Positions 44,462 to 55,200 of a DNA stretch of 64,000 bases are shown one piece after another. The translations under genes were made by a program, and so were the position numbers. Each line of letters opens with the position of its first letter. The first letter of the stretch is position 1. Below the pieces are notes generated by a model, which had not been told where the DNA came from, made no database searches, and was given only the letters and a program-made list of their open reading frames with translations. The stretch comes from Erodium maritimum (Eukaryota > Streptophyta > Magnoliopsida > Geraniales > Geraniaceae), in the NCBI GenBank assembly GCA_963921825.1, contig OY997592.1, positions 34,466,252 through 34,530,251 of the forward strand. Direction: 5' to 3'.

Positions 44462-46128
44462 TTCTTCTTCTTCTCTCAACTTTCTCTCTGCTTCTCTCCA
44501 TTTTTCTAAAAATTGCCGTGTATCTCTCTTCACCTTCTCTTTTACTTGTTATAAAAACACAACTCTTTCTTATTTACAAAAGTACCCCTCATTTCTTTTT
44601 CTTTATTTTAAAACTAACAACCACCAAAAGTGTGACAAGTGTCAAATGGGTCCCACCTTTTAGAAGAATATCTTTGTAGATATTTTTCTGTCAGATTCGC
44701 CAAATTCGGCCGTCTCGGGCCCCGAACGGGCCCATTTTCCAAGAAATTATGAAATTTCACGTGCTAAAAGGAAACGGCCCAACTAAGACCACTGTAACGA
44801 CGGATAAGCTTTTTGGATCCAAAACGGGCCTCGAACGGACCAAAACATCGCTCGGTTGACTTTTCCAGCAAAAATTCAACCTTTCCCAAATTGGTCAAAA
44901 AGTTGCCCTGAGTCCCACATAACTCACTTTGGTCGATATCGGGGTCAACTTAAGCCCGATATGACCCTCGGGGTCAAATTTAGGTTCATTTAGGTGCCTA
45001 TCCCAAAATTTTAAATTTTTCCGTTTTTCCGCCGATTTGACCGGCGTTGACCGGGAGCGGTTCTTACAGTCTTCGCGCTAAACTTGTTCATGATCCTACC
45101 CCACTGAACTTTCTTGGCCGGTCCCCTGGTGTTGCTGCCACTCCGGCTGAGGCCATGATGGAGAATCGCATGACCATTTCTACTATTATTGACGCTGTTT
45201 GGGCAGGTGAGAAGGAGGTTAGTATGACTTTTCATACCTCATGTTGCTATATTTATGTGCGACTGATGTCGTGACTGGTGTCGTGCCTGGTGAGTAGCTG
45301 CTTCTGTCCTACTTCCAGGGCTATAAAATGACGTTCTCCAGGCGTATTACTGAGGTATTGTCTCAATTCGGGTGGTATTACTTGGGTTGTATGGACTGTA
45401 AGAAAAAGGCCATTCCTATGGGTTGATACTACAAGTGCAGTAAATGCGCATGGAAGTCTGATTCCCCTGCAATGTTGTACGTCCACCTCCTTGATTTTTT
45501 CCACGGAAAAGTATGTTCCTATGTTTTCCCTTTGACTTGCTTGCTTGCTTTTTTGTAGCTACAGGATCCGGTTTGTTGTTCAGGATGACACCGATGCTAT
45601 CACATGTACAAGGTTGCTGAGCGTCTGGTGGATTCGTCTGCCAAAAAACTTTTCAACCGGATGGAACCTGGGTCTACAGACGTGCCCTGGCCAATACTCG
45701 ACCTGTGTGGGCAGGACTATATCTTCAAGATCGCTTTGAACAAAGCTAATCTGAAGGATGGGGATGATTCATTCACTATACAGGATATTTACACACCTGA
45801 TCCTGTATTGTGCTTGCACTTACGTGTTTCCTGTACTTTGCTTGCCCACTTTTGTTCGATTGCTAAATCTTGTGCCTTTTTCCATCTCTCGCAGGTTCCT
45901 AAGATTAGCAAACCAGGTTCTTCGAGGAGGAGACTGTTCAAGTCACCTGCAGACGGTTTGTAAAACCCGCTTCAAAAAAAAAACTATTGGGTCGGACCGG
46001 GTCGGACCGGACCAGACCAGCAACCCGGCCAGACCAGCGACCCGGCCCGGGCAGGCCTGCCATCTACGTCTGGGCCGCGCGGCCCACTTCGGCGAGGCCC
46101 GTGTGCCAGGCCCGTTTGAGGGTTCGGG

Positions 46129-46137
46129 TATAAAAGG
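46129..46137 (+). promoter_or_regulatory. TATA box in LTR D
   Basis: TATAAAAGG, about 170 bp from the left LTR end, followed by GGGCATTAGGGTTCTGAAACCCTAATCC, a usual plant LTR transcription start region. It would drive rightward transcription from this solo LTR towards the RPA 3' end. Confidence 0.6.
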
Positions 46138-48000
46138 GGCATTAGGGTTCTGAAACCCTAATCCTCACTTCTCCTTCTCCTTCTGCCGCCCCCTCCTCTC
46201 CCGAACCCGATCCTCCCTCTCTCCAGCTCCGGCGACCTCTCCCCAGCTCCGGCCCTCTCCCTTCCCTCACCTCCCACGTCCGACCACAGCTCATCCCCGA
46301 CCTCCCCTTCGCCGCCGTCTTCTCCTCCGTCCAACCACGACCACGCCGCCCCCGTCTCCCTTCTTCTTCGGCTCAAACCGTCCTCTCCCTCGCCTTCTCT
46401 CCTCTCACGGTCAACGCCACCGCGCCACCACCCGAGCCCCGGTTTCTTCTACTTCGATCAGTCCACGGCAGCCGACGCCGCCGCCATCCCGAGCTCCGTC
46501 GCTCCTCCACGCCGTCGCCGTGGACGGCCAGAGCTGAGACGGACTCGTCGGCGCCGTGCTCCTCTCTCCCGAGAGTCCGCCGCCTCCTCCCCTTCTCGTC
46601 TTCGGAACCCTCGAACCCGAGCCCGTCGTCCCAGATCTGAGACGGGCGAGAGGCCACTGTGCTCCGCCGTGCCCCGCCGCCCTTACTTCCCTACGGTGAG
46701 CCACCACCGTGAGTTTCCGGCCGGCTTTATCGCCGTCGAGGGTCGTCGGATTTTCTGACCGAGCCCTCCCTCTCCCTTTCGTTGTATTTTCGATTTATGA
46801 TTAAATCTGTTAGTACAAAAACAAGTGTAAATTCGGATCTGATTGAGGGAAACTATCTGTTAAACCTGTTAAAGATCTTGATCTGTAAAATGGAAAAAAA
46901 AAAAGTCTAAAAACAAAACCATATTTGTTTAAATGAGAAAAAGAAAGGGTTTAAACTGAGTTTTAAAATAGAAGCAGTTTTGACATTAAGAAGAAAAAGG
47001 GGAGTAAAACCAAAGTAAAGCGAGTTTTGTTTTGAAAGTTGTTCTTTTGGTTTTGGGATCTGATTCTGGTTGTTTGGAATGAAATCAAAGCACTTTTGAA
47101 TAAAAGGAATTAGTGTAACAAAGTTTAGAGGAAAATGGCTTTAAAAACGAATGTCAATTTTAAAACAAAAGCGGATTGTTTTGAAAAGAAAGAGGTATTA
47201 AAATGAAAATTCAGTGTTAAAAGAAAAAGGAAAGGAAAGGGATTTAATTGGAAAAGAAAAGGGTCTTTAAATTGGAAGGAGTTTGAAATTAGATTTGAAA
47301 ATAAAGGGGAAGTAAAATTAGTTCGATTTAAAACGGAATTTGAGCAGTTAATCGAATCTGGAACTCTGGTTAAAATGGACTGCTAATTGGGTTTAGAAAG
47401 GAACAAAAGCGGACCGCTGAATCGGACCTCGTGCATTGGGACCGTGCCTCGCATGCACCGGTTTCGGTGCTCGGGTACTCAAACCCGATTCGCCGTGACC
47501 CCGCTTTTAGCCCACTCGAGTTTAACAGACAAATGTCGGATTTAAACTGGACAAATCGTAATCTTTAACTTAACGGTGGAACCGTTATTAATTATGGCTT
47601 TCGTGTTATCTTTAGCGTCCGGCTTCGATCGAAGTGAAGCTCGGAGGTAGCGAGCCAGAACGTCAGCAGCTAGGAAGCGTAGCGGGTGCTCTTCGGTTGA
47701 GGTAGGGAAAAGTAGCCGGATCTCGGCCCTGACTAGGGAAAGTTAACAGTAGAATTGCATGTGACACCGGGGTGTCGTGGGTTGAGTAGGTTATCGAATA
47801 TTAGAAATGCATGATACGGGATTGTAGCTTTTACGAGAAAAGCATGTGACACTTAGTAGTGTCGTAGGATCAGAGAACTTAGGGATAATTGAATTACTGG
47901 AGGCATATGACCATGCCCGGAGGTTGTTTGTGAACTAGTGATCTTAGGACTGTTGGAGGCATTGATTATGTCGGAGGTTGTTGTGCGTTATTTATTGTTG

Positions 48001-48700
48001 AGTTTGGGTGGCCTTGAGAGCCCGTGTTTTTATTGTCGAGTTTGAGTGGCCTTGAGAGCCCGTGTTATTTATTGTCGAGTTTGGGTGGCCTTGAGAGCCC
48101 GTGTTATTGTCGATTTTGGGTGGCCTTGAGAGCCTGTGTTATTTATTGTCGAGTTTGGGTGGCCTTGAGAGCCCGTACTTTACTGTTGGTCTTTAGCTGT
48201 CTTACGAGTTAGAGTCTCGGTAAGTTGCAAACGTGTTTTATGGTTGGTGTCTTGGGAGGCCGTGAGTGCCTGTGGGGCCGTTGAGTCCGTGTTTTACTGT
48301 TGGTGTGTCTTGGGAGGCCGTGAGTGCCTGTGGGGCCGTTGAGTCCGTGTTTTACTGTTGGTGCGTCCTGGGAGGCCGTGAGTGCCTGTGGGGCTGTTGA
48401 GTCCGAGTTTTACTGTCGGTGTCTTGGTGGCCATGAGTGCCTGTGAGTGTTGAACTTGTGTTGTTACTGGTTGATGATTGTGATTGTGATTGTGATTGTG
48501 ATTGCGGATCCCGGTAGGTTGCAAGCATTCTTTGGCTGGCCTGACCAAGTTTGAGTATCAACGGGTTGCAAGCATTCTTTGGCTGGCCTGACACGGTTTG
48601 AGTAACACAGGTTGCAAGCATTCTTTGGCTGGCCTGGTCCAAGTTTGAGTATCACAGGTTGTAAGCATTCTTTGGCTAGCCTGATCCGTGTTCGTGTGAG
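48001..48700. repeat. Three consecutive minisatellites in LTR D
   Basis: 48001-48180 has five units around GGCCTTGAGAGCCCGTGTT. 48238-48450 has three to four units of about 57 bp with GGCCGTGAGTGCCTGTGGGG and TTTTACTGTTGGTGTGTC, the reverse complement of the 56-bp repeat of LTR A (11963-12590). 48516-48690 has four units with GGTTGCAAGCATTCTTTGGC. Between them is a GATTGT run (48476-48504). The minus-strand frames here (48294-48655) are repeat translations. Confidence 0.85.
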
Positions 48701-49338
48701 TGGGAGAGGTTACTGAGCAGCTGGCATGCGATCCTTTGTGATCTTGTTTGGTGTGCGATCCTTTGTGATCTGTTTGGTGTTGTGTAGCTGTCGTTTGAGT
48801 CCTTGGGAGAGGTCGTCAATTGTTGTGTCGGGTCTACTTACGTGGTTGAGTGTTGAGTCGTTCGAGGAAGGTCACTGTGGGTGTTTGTTAGTCGGAGTAC
48901 TTAAGTTGGGGACGGTGATCCCCGGAGTTGAGTTTGTTGTGTAGCTTTTCCTACAGGTACCGTTCGTAGGCTGGACTAGGTGAGCTTCTGAAGCTTGAAG
49001 AGCTTGAAGCGGGTTTTTGGGTGTTTTGAGTCTAGCGACGGATACCAAGTTTTTGGTCCACTTGTTGGGACGTGTTTTAAGTTGTATTTATTATTTTGTT
49101 GAACTAAACTGGTATTTTAAAGTGATTCAATGAAAACAGGTTTCAAGTGTTTGTATGTTTTTAAACGTTCGCGTCCCGAGTTCGGTTTACTGAAATTGGG
49201 GCGTGAGACGATTCAAAGGGAAAGAATGTTTTGGATTCCGACCAGTCTGAGGTCAATATGACACCTAAGAAAAGACGTGCCAGCGAACTTGAGGATGGCC
49301 TATCTGAAGTTGAGGAGACGAGCAGCGAGGAGGAATAA

Positions 49339-51255
49339 CTGCGGGTTGCCAGGGGATTTATTTGTTTGTCTATGTGTTTGTTTGCTTTAGGACTGCAGTC
49401 CCACTTCCAGTAGTTTCTGAATTATGTGTTTCTTAGAACTCGCTCTCTCTCCAAGACTTTTTTATATGTTTAATAAATGTGTTTTTACTTTCTTCTCTGT
49501 TCTGCCTTTTTATTTGCTTATCGTTTTTGCCATCACTACCCCTGGTTGCATAAACTGTTGTTTCTGGGACTTTTGTACTGTGTAGTTGTTGAGCGCATTT
49601 GGGATGCTTCTGTTTGTTTTTCACGTTTCTTCAGTTGCGTTTTGTTGATATTATTGGGTTATTTATGTTTCGCCTATTTGTTTGTCTATGTTTCCGTTTG
49701 CTTTAGGACTACAGTCCCACTTCTAGTAGTTTCTGAGTTATGCTTTTCTTAGAACTCGCTCTCTCTCCAAGGCTTTTTTATACATTTGATAAATGTGTGT
49801 TTTTGCTCTCTTCTCTATTCTGCTTTTTTATTTGCTTATCGTGTTTGTCATCACTACCCCTGGTTGCATAATCTGTTGTTTGTAGGACTTTTGTACTATG
49901 TAGTTATTGAGCGCATTTAGGGTGCTTCTGTCTGTTTTTCACATTTCTTCAGTTGCGTTTTATTGATATTGTTGGGTTATTTATGTTTTGCCTACTGTTC
50001 ATGGTCTGTTCATTCTTTGACACACGCCTTTGTTTTGGCTCACCAATGTTTTATGTAATTACCATGTGTCTGACTTGGGCTGCTGCAGTTTGGTTCTACA
50101 CGCTTAGCGTTGGTTGTGTCCAGTGTTTTTATTTTTTTTGATATTGATATTCCCTTTTGGTCGTTTGTGATATGTATTGATCGGTACTTTTTCTTGGCTC
50201 AGGTATTGTTGGGTTGTTTGTGTTGAATCTAGGGCTTCGCAGACTGACATGTAGATTAACATTAGAATGATTAGTGATCTATCTGGTATTTCATACGTGG
50301 CCGTTTACCGATCTTGGTCTTTGCTTTCAACTGCCAAAATATCATCGGTATTTGGTGTTTATGTTTAAAATATATCGCCAAAGAAAAATGGTGGTAGGAA
50401 AATTTCAGATACAGACTTGAAGGCCTATTTAATGTGTCCATTCCTTATACTATTGTTTATTGTTTATTATACTATACATCCAATTTTTCATACATTTTTA
50501 ACTTCCAATAACGAGTGTCCTTTATTGCAGGTCTTCTTGTGTTCTGCATTCATTTTTGTACCTCTGTTACACACACCTGAACAGTCTCTTTTTATCATGT
50601 TGTGTAGTTAATAACAAGTTTTTGGCAGTTACACCTTATGAAGTTAAGTCACATTATTTCCCATTTAATCTTTTCCATCTCTTCGTGCGCTTTTCCTCAT
50701 CCTCTAGTTTGTTATATATGGCTGGTCATATCATCATATCCATGTACTCTCCATCTTATTCTCCCAGGTATAGTGTCTCCTACATCCATTACAATTCTGA
50801 CCTTGTCAAATCTCTGAATTTTCCTTAACCCTTTTGCAGGTGTTGTTTACAGGTGCTCCTCATTTACCATTTGGCTTGCTTCGTGCATCTGGGACTAACT
50901 TTAGGTTGTTCCTCAAGTTAGATCCTTGCTTCACTTTTAATTTCACTTCTATGCATCTTTTTATTCCTTGATTTGTGGACTGTGTGTTTGCAATGTTGAG
51001 TTTTCTTATATTGGTGTGGTGTTCTCCTACTTCCCCGTTTATTGGTATACGTTGTACTGATTTATCCCTCTTCTCCACTGACCTCGGGTTATAATCGAAG
51101 CTTTTGATAATATCTAATTTGAACTCTCTCCTCCTTTTAATATAACCTTTGGTTGGTCTCTACTTCTGACTCTTTTTTGTGTGTTCCCTTTGGCTGACAA
51201 TATTGGTCACTCATTAATGGACCACCTGCCTTAACGACCCTGTCCATTTCTGGCA
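49339..51255. other. Helitron spacer between RPA-like and F-box genes
   Basis: T-rich, non-coding. 49362-49990 is a tandem duplication with a 316-bp offset (3' flank of the RPA gene). The remainder holds no credible frame; small plus-strand frames at 49477-49752, 50417 and 50556 are hydrophobic because the strand is T-rich. The promoter of the F-box gene should lie near 51100-51250, but no clear TATA box stands out. Confidence 0.5.
49362..49990. repeat. Tandem duplication, 316-bp offset
   Basis: Both units contain TTTGTTTGTCTATG, GCTTTAGGACT[G/A]CAGTCCCACTTC, AGAACTCGCTCTCTCTCCAAG, CATCACTACCCCTGGTTGCATAA and GTTATTTATGTTT. They differ at scattered positions, so the duplication is not recent. 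Confidence 0.85.
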
Positions 51256-52046
51256 ATGGAATCTGCTCCCCTAACTGAGCGTGTCAGTCTTGTCAACCTT
51301 CCGAACGACATGCTGACAGAAATTTTTACCCGATGCCTTTCCGACAGTGATGCCAGTTTTTACTCGCTCTCTGCCAGGTTTTTCCTTCCCCTTTTATAGG
51401 TATGTAATTTCTCGCTTATATGTGATGTTATTTTGTTTCCCTGCTTATATTAAAGATATATTTCTGTTTTTGCTCTATTTGTAGTTATAGTGTGGTTGTC
51501 TTATTCCTGAAATTTGCTTTTGGGTTGTATCAGTTGCAAAGAATTTTACAAGTTCCTGCATACACCTGATGTGGTCCGTGGTCTGCACTGTGATTGCACG
51601 CCCGAGTCTGTTCTATCTATCACAGCTACAAACTGCTCCATCATCAATCAAGCAGCTGATGCTGGAAATCAGCTTGCTAGGTATCTATTCGGCCTGTATC
51701 TCACATTCAATGGGGTCTGCATGATGAGGGTATCAAGTATCTTAAGGGTTTAGAGAAGGAGCGGCTATGGATAACTCGATATGCCTATGCTATGGCTCAA
51801 CTTAAAGTTGGCCAGGCTCAGGAGGCTGTTCATGCACTTCAGTCCCTACTGCAGGATATGGGATTTAATCGGACAGCTTTGCTGGATTGTCGGGAGGTAT
51901 TTCGCATGCTTTTACACCCAGCCAAACACACTGAGTTGGGCATGACCAACCTTTTTATTTACGCTGGTTCTGGGCACTGGCAATCCAAGACCGAAGATGA
52001 GATAGCTAGTCTAAAGGAGTTCTCATCGATTGCCCTTTTTAATTGA
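51256..52046 (+). pseudogene. F-box protein with Sel1-like helices, captured by the Helitron
   Basis: Exon 1 is 51256-51377 (ATG at 51256), intron 51378-51533 (GT..CAG), and exon 2 onward runs to TGA 52044-52046. The N-terminus VSLVNLPNDMLTEIFTRCLS, followed by SCKEFYKFLHTPDVV, is an F-box, which docks a substrate receptor on SKP1 in SCF ubiquitin ligases. The second part (ADAGNQLARYLFGLYLTFNG, HDEGIKYLKGLEKER, ITRYAYAMAQLKVG) resembles the Sel1-like helical repeats of plant F-box proteins. A one-base shift near 51715-51722 separates the two halves, so the copy is probably broken unless a small intron is hidden there. It lies between the RPA and RepHel genes in the same direction. Confidence 0.7.
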
Positions 52047-52201
52047 TAGATGTTGAGACCTACAAGCTGAAATATGACATGAAATAGTTTGTTCTTGACC
52101 TTTGGTTCCACTTTTTAAGTTCTTTTTCTTTTCTTTTGGGTCTGTATAACTTAGCAACTGTTTTATTGTTCTAAATAAGATGCATTTTTGTTGTTCTGTT
52201 A

Positions 52202-55200
52202 TTGAGTGTTCTGCATATGTGCATGTTGTTTTTTTTGCTCTTGAAAACTTTCACGGCCTCTTCGTTTTACTCTGCCAGAACTTACCGTGGTGGGCTGTTT
52301 GTACCTCCAGGTCCATCTGTTGTTATTTGGATGTCCTCTAGAAATGGGATGGCTGACTTGGGATGTTGCCTTATCACCATTGCCCGTTGGAATCGACGTC
52401 GGCTTATTGAAGAACATCGACGGTGTCGGTCTGGTATACACCACCCGTCTCTTGCTGAGCTTGCTTTTTCACGCAAAGTCGTGTTCGCTTATGCTAGGTT
52501 GCAACGACGTTTGACGATTATTCGACCAGGTCCTACATTGACTCAACTGATTGCTTACATCCGGAAACTTGTATGTGTCCATCAATTTATGTCCACATAT
52601 ATGTACCCCGTTGTTTCTCCACAAACTACACCTTTAGGCGTTGTCAACCCCTTACTTGCATTACCATGGTTGCCTATAAATGTTGTTAGGCCTCCAACTG
52701 CCCCTGACCTACACCGCCCCACTACATGCATGGTACCAATTGTTCCCTCCTCGAACTCAAAACCACCGATTATCCCCTCCTCGAGCTCGGAAGTCCCAGT
52801 TTTCCACTCCTCCAACTCAGATGTTCCAGTTGTCCACTCCTCAAACTCAGGAGTGCCAGTTGTCCACTCTTCAAACTCGATAGTCCCATTTGTCGTCCAA
52901 CACTCTCCCGTCGTTTGCGGGCCCATTGCGCATTCGGAGAATGATGTCCTTTCATCTCGGACCATCGGGTTGAAGCGAAAAGACCGCTTCTGCGAGGGTC
53001 TGGTTCTGGTGCTCCACATTCGTCTTATCGGGCCCGTACATCTTCAGTTACACAGTCTGTGGTGCCGATATCATCTTGACCTACTCCTCATGGTATCTAA
53101 TTGCTTCCATGTTACCAGCACTTCCCATGCATACTCCGTTATGAGCTCTTTGTTATGCATCTGAATTTTAACTGTTTCTTTGTTCTTGGTAATGTCTGTT
53201 ACAGGCACAATTGCTCGAGTTCGTTGTCCAGCTCCCTCTATAGTTGATGCTCCCATCCATGGCCCTGTTTTGACCCGCCGTCGCCGGAGAGGTATAATCC
53301 TTATTTACATCACATGTACCCTTTTCTTTGTTTTATTAGACTCAAGCTGTTTTGTATGTGATCCCCTTTTTAAAGCAGTTGATACCCCGTGGTCCTTCGG
53401 TGCCCCGACGTGTGTGTGCCAATTCTGTGGCGCCATAATATGGTTCGATGAACGCTCTGTTGCCAACGGCTCAGTTGACGAGCCTGTTTTTATGTTATGT
53501 TGTTCCGCTGGTCGGGTTCGTCTCCTGCTTATACCAAGGCCACCTCCTCTGCTGGAAGCGCTTCTCCAACCAGGATCAGATCCACGAGGTGCTCAGTTCC
53601 GTAATGAGATCTGTACGTGTAACACACTGTTCGCAATGACATCTGTTGGTGCTCGCATTGATGCGTCTATCAACCGTGGGAATGCCCCTTATGTTTATAG
53701 AGTCAGCGGGAAAAATTACCATAGCATTGGCTCGCTCCTCCCTGTCCCAGGTAATCAGCCTCAGTTCGCTCAGTTGTACATATATGACACTCAACATGAA
53801 TTGGAAAATAGGCGCCATGCTCTTGGCCGAGTTGGCCCAGAAAATGGTCTCGATGACAGCTTGATTCAAGATATCTCAGACATGCTAGATGAGCATAATG
53901 TATTGGTTGCATCTTTCCGTGCTGCACGAGATCGTTATGAATCCAACCCTGGTGAGCCCTTTTGCTTGCGACTCATCAACGATCGCCATACAGCTGGCCC
54001 CCAATATGATAAACCATCGAAAGATGAAGTGGTCGGGCTAACTGTTGGTGACTTTGACCACGGTTTGTTTCAGCGCGATGTAATCGTCCAACATCGTTCC
54101 ATCGGTCTCCAGAGAGTTACTGATCTTCACCTCAAATTCATGGCCCTTTCGTACCCCCTTATCCACCCGTACGGTGAGGATGGCTTCCACAACGCTATCA
54201 AACTTGTGCTCCCTTCTAAAACAACCAAAAAACGCAAATATGTGACTATGCGCCAGTTCTATCTATGCCTATCGATTCCAGCAACGTCTGGATGAAGGGC
54301 GTACACTTATTGCTTCTGGATGTTTGTTTCAGCAATACATGGTTGATGCTTTCATGGCGTTAGAGGAAATACGTTTCCGGTATGCCCGTGCTAATCAACG
54401 CGATTTCCGAGCTGATTTATACTCTGGATTAATGGATGCTTTTTTTCGCGGTGATTCGGATGCACGTCAAATAGGGAAAGCAATAATACTCCCCGCAAGC
54501 CATATCGGAGGCCCCCGTTATCGAGTTGAAAACTACTAGGATGTTATGGCAATATGTCGATGGGCTGGATACCCTGATATTTTCCTGACTTTCACGTGTA
54601 ATCCTAAATGGCCTAAAATCAATGGCATGCTTGGAATGATTGGTCAAGAGGGGGACACAAACCGACATGATATTAATGCTCGCGTGTTTGAGATCAAGTT
54701 AAAGCACTTCATGAAACATTTGCGCACAACTAAGCCTTTTGGCCCGGTTCTTGCTTGTATGTATTCTTCCCTACTTTTACTTTTTCTTGATACGCTCGCT
54801 ACATCTTACGAGTTCACCTTTTTCCATTTCAGGGCTATATATGGTTGAATTCCAAAAGAGAGGCCTTCCACATGCTCACATATTGCTATTTCTCCAACCT
54901 GCATATAAGAACCCTTCAGGAAGCCAAATAGACAAGATGGTTAGTGTAGAGCTTCCTGATCCGAACGTTGATTTACCTGGGTATAATATTGTGCGGGATA
55001 CGATGCTCCATGGTCCGTGTGGTAGTGCGAATCCCAACTCTCCGTGTATGGTTAAAGGAGAATGCTCAAAGAATTTTCCTAAATTATGGAACTTATCAAC
55101 AACGACCGATGACAATGGTTTCCCGATATAGATGCGTAGAGACACATCCATTACTGCAACTAAAAAGGGTCACATCATGGACAATCTTTTTGTCATTCCC

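Larger units (their letters stand above)
32634..45068 (-). mobile_element. Ty3/gypsy chromodomain element B
   Basis: Minus orientation, inserted in an RPA exon. The perfect 5-bp TSD GTCTT is at 32629-32633 and 45069-45073. LTRs are 32634-35355 and 40526-45068 (the latter enlarged by a copia solo LTR). Its ends have decayed: the 3' LTR ends TTAAA instead of TTACA, and the 5' LTR begins TTTCACG instead of TGTCACG. The PBS TGGTATCAGAGC is at 40511-40522. The interior encodes protease, RT-RNase H, integrase and a chromodomain, in the order of Ty3/gypsy, with stops and frameshifts. No gag was found between the PBS and protease. Confidence 0.9.
40526..45068 (-). repeat. 5' LTR of gypsy element B, with copia insertion
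   Basis: 4543 bp, of which 1686 are a copia solo LTR plus 5 of TSD, so the LTR proper is about 2.85 kb. It starts TTTCACG (decayed TG) and ends GTTCTTACA. It contains the dimeric 115-bp repeats (41060-41400), continues after the copia LTR with CAACAGTCATCACC, and has a greatly expanded CTT tract (44323-44460). Frames across it are not genes. Confidence 0.85.
45959..49208 (+). mobile_element. Solo LTR D, related gypsy family, plus orientation
   Basis: 3250 bp, TGTAAAACCCGC...GGGCGTGAGA, flanked by CGGTT (45954-45958) and CGATT (49209-49213), inside the last coding part of the RPA gene. The end is decayed from CA to GA. Its right half is the reverse complement of the LTRs of A-C (for example GTAGCCGGATCTCGGCCCTGACTAGGG at 47714-47740), but its left half (45975-46800) is unrelated to them. 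It is therefore another subfamily. A TATA box is at 46129-46137. Confidence 0.85.
31551..49338 (+). pseudogene. Replication protein A 70-kDa-like gene, split by two LTR insertions
   Basis: Helitron-borne homologue of the single-strand DNA-binding RPA large subunit. Exons: 31551-31691, 31784-32057, 32135-32222, about 32325-32455, 32560-32633 continuing at 45069-45217, 45319-about 45475, 45559-45804, and 45895-45958 continuing at 49214-49338. Introns are GT-AG. Order of parts: first OB fold (VRVCRSWDACNARTKALISL, YLLKNFNVLPVRGQYRP), second OB fold (DIIGRLVTTGDVEDVSV, AWVTLWDDQAESF), a zinc finger (CMDC...CSKC), a third OB fold (RIRFVVQDDTD, AERLVDSSAKKLF), and a nuclear-signal-like PKKRRASE tail. 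Lesions: TAG at 32446-32448, TGA at 45424-45426, a frameshift near 45600, plus gypsy B and LTR D in exons. The frame is continuous across both TSDs. Exon ends at 32325 and 45475 are estimates. Confidence 0.85.

Noticed and set aside
44178-44679. Poly-arginine and poly-leucine frames of 107 and 143 codons
   Set aside because: Pure products of the CTT microsatellite in an LTR.
46158-46707. Overlapping Arg/Gly-rich minus-strand frames
   Set aside because: The region is GC-rich LTR leader (R/U5) of solo LTR D, and similar frames are open on both strands.
48294-48655. Minus-strand frames rich in NHNHNH and PKNACN repeats
   Set aside because: Translations of the GATTGT and GCAAGCATTCTTTGG minisatellites of LTR D.
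49477-49752. 91-codon hydrophobic plus-strand frame resembling a membrane protein
   Set aside because: The strand is T-rich, the frame lies in a tandem-duplicated spacer, and the second unit does not keep it open.
52582-53019. 145-codon minus-strand frame with EEWTTGTPEFEEW repeats
   Set aside because: Antisense of the coding minisatellite in the RepHel N-region; the plus strand has the gene context.
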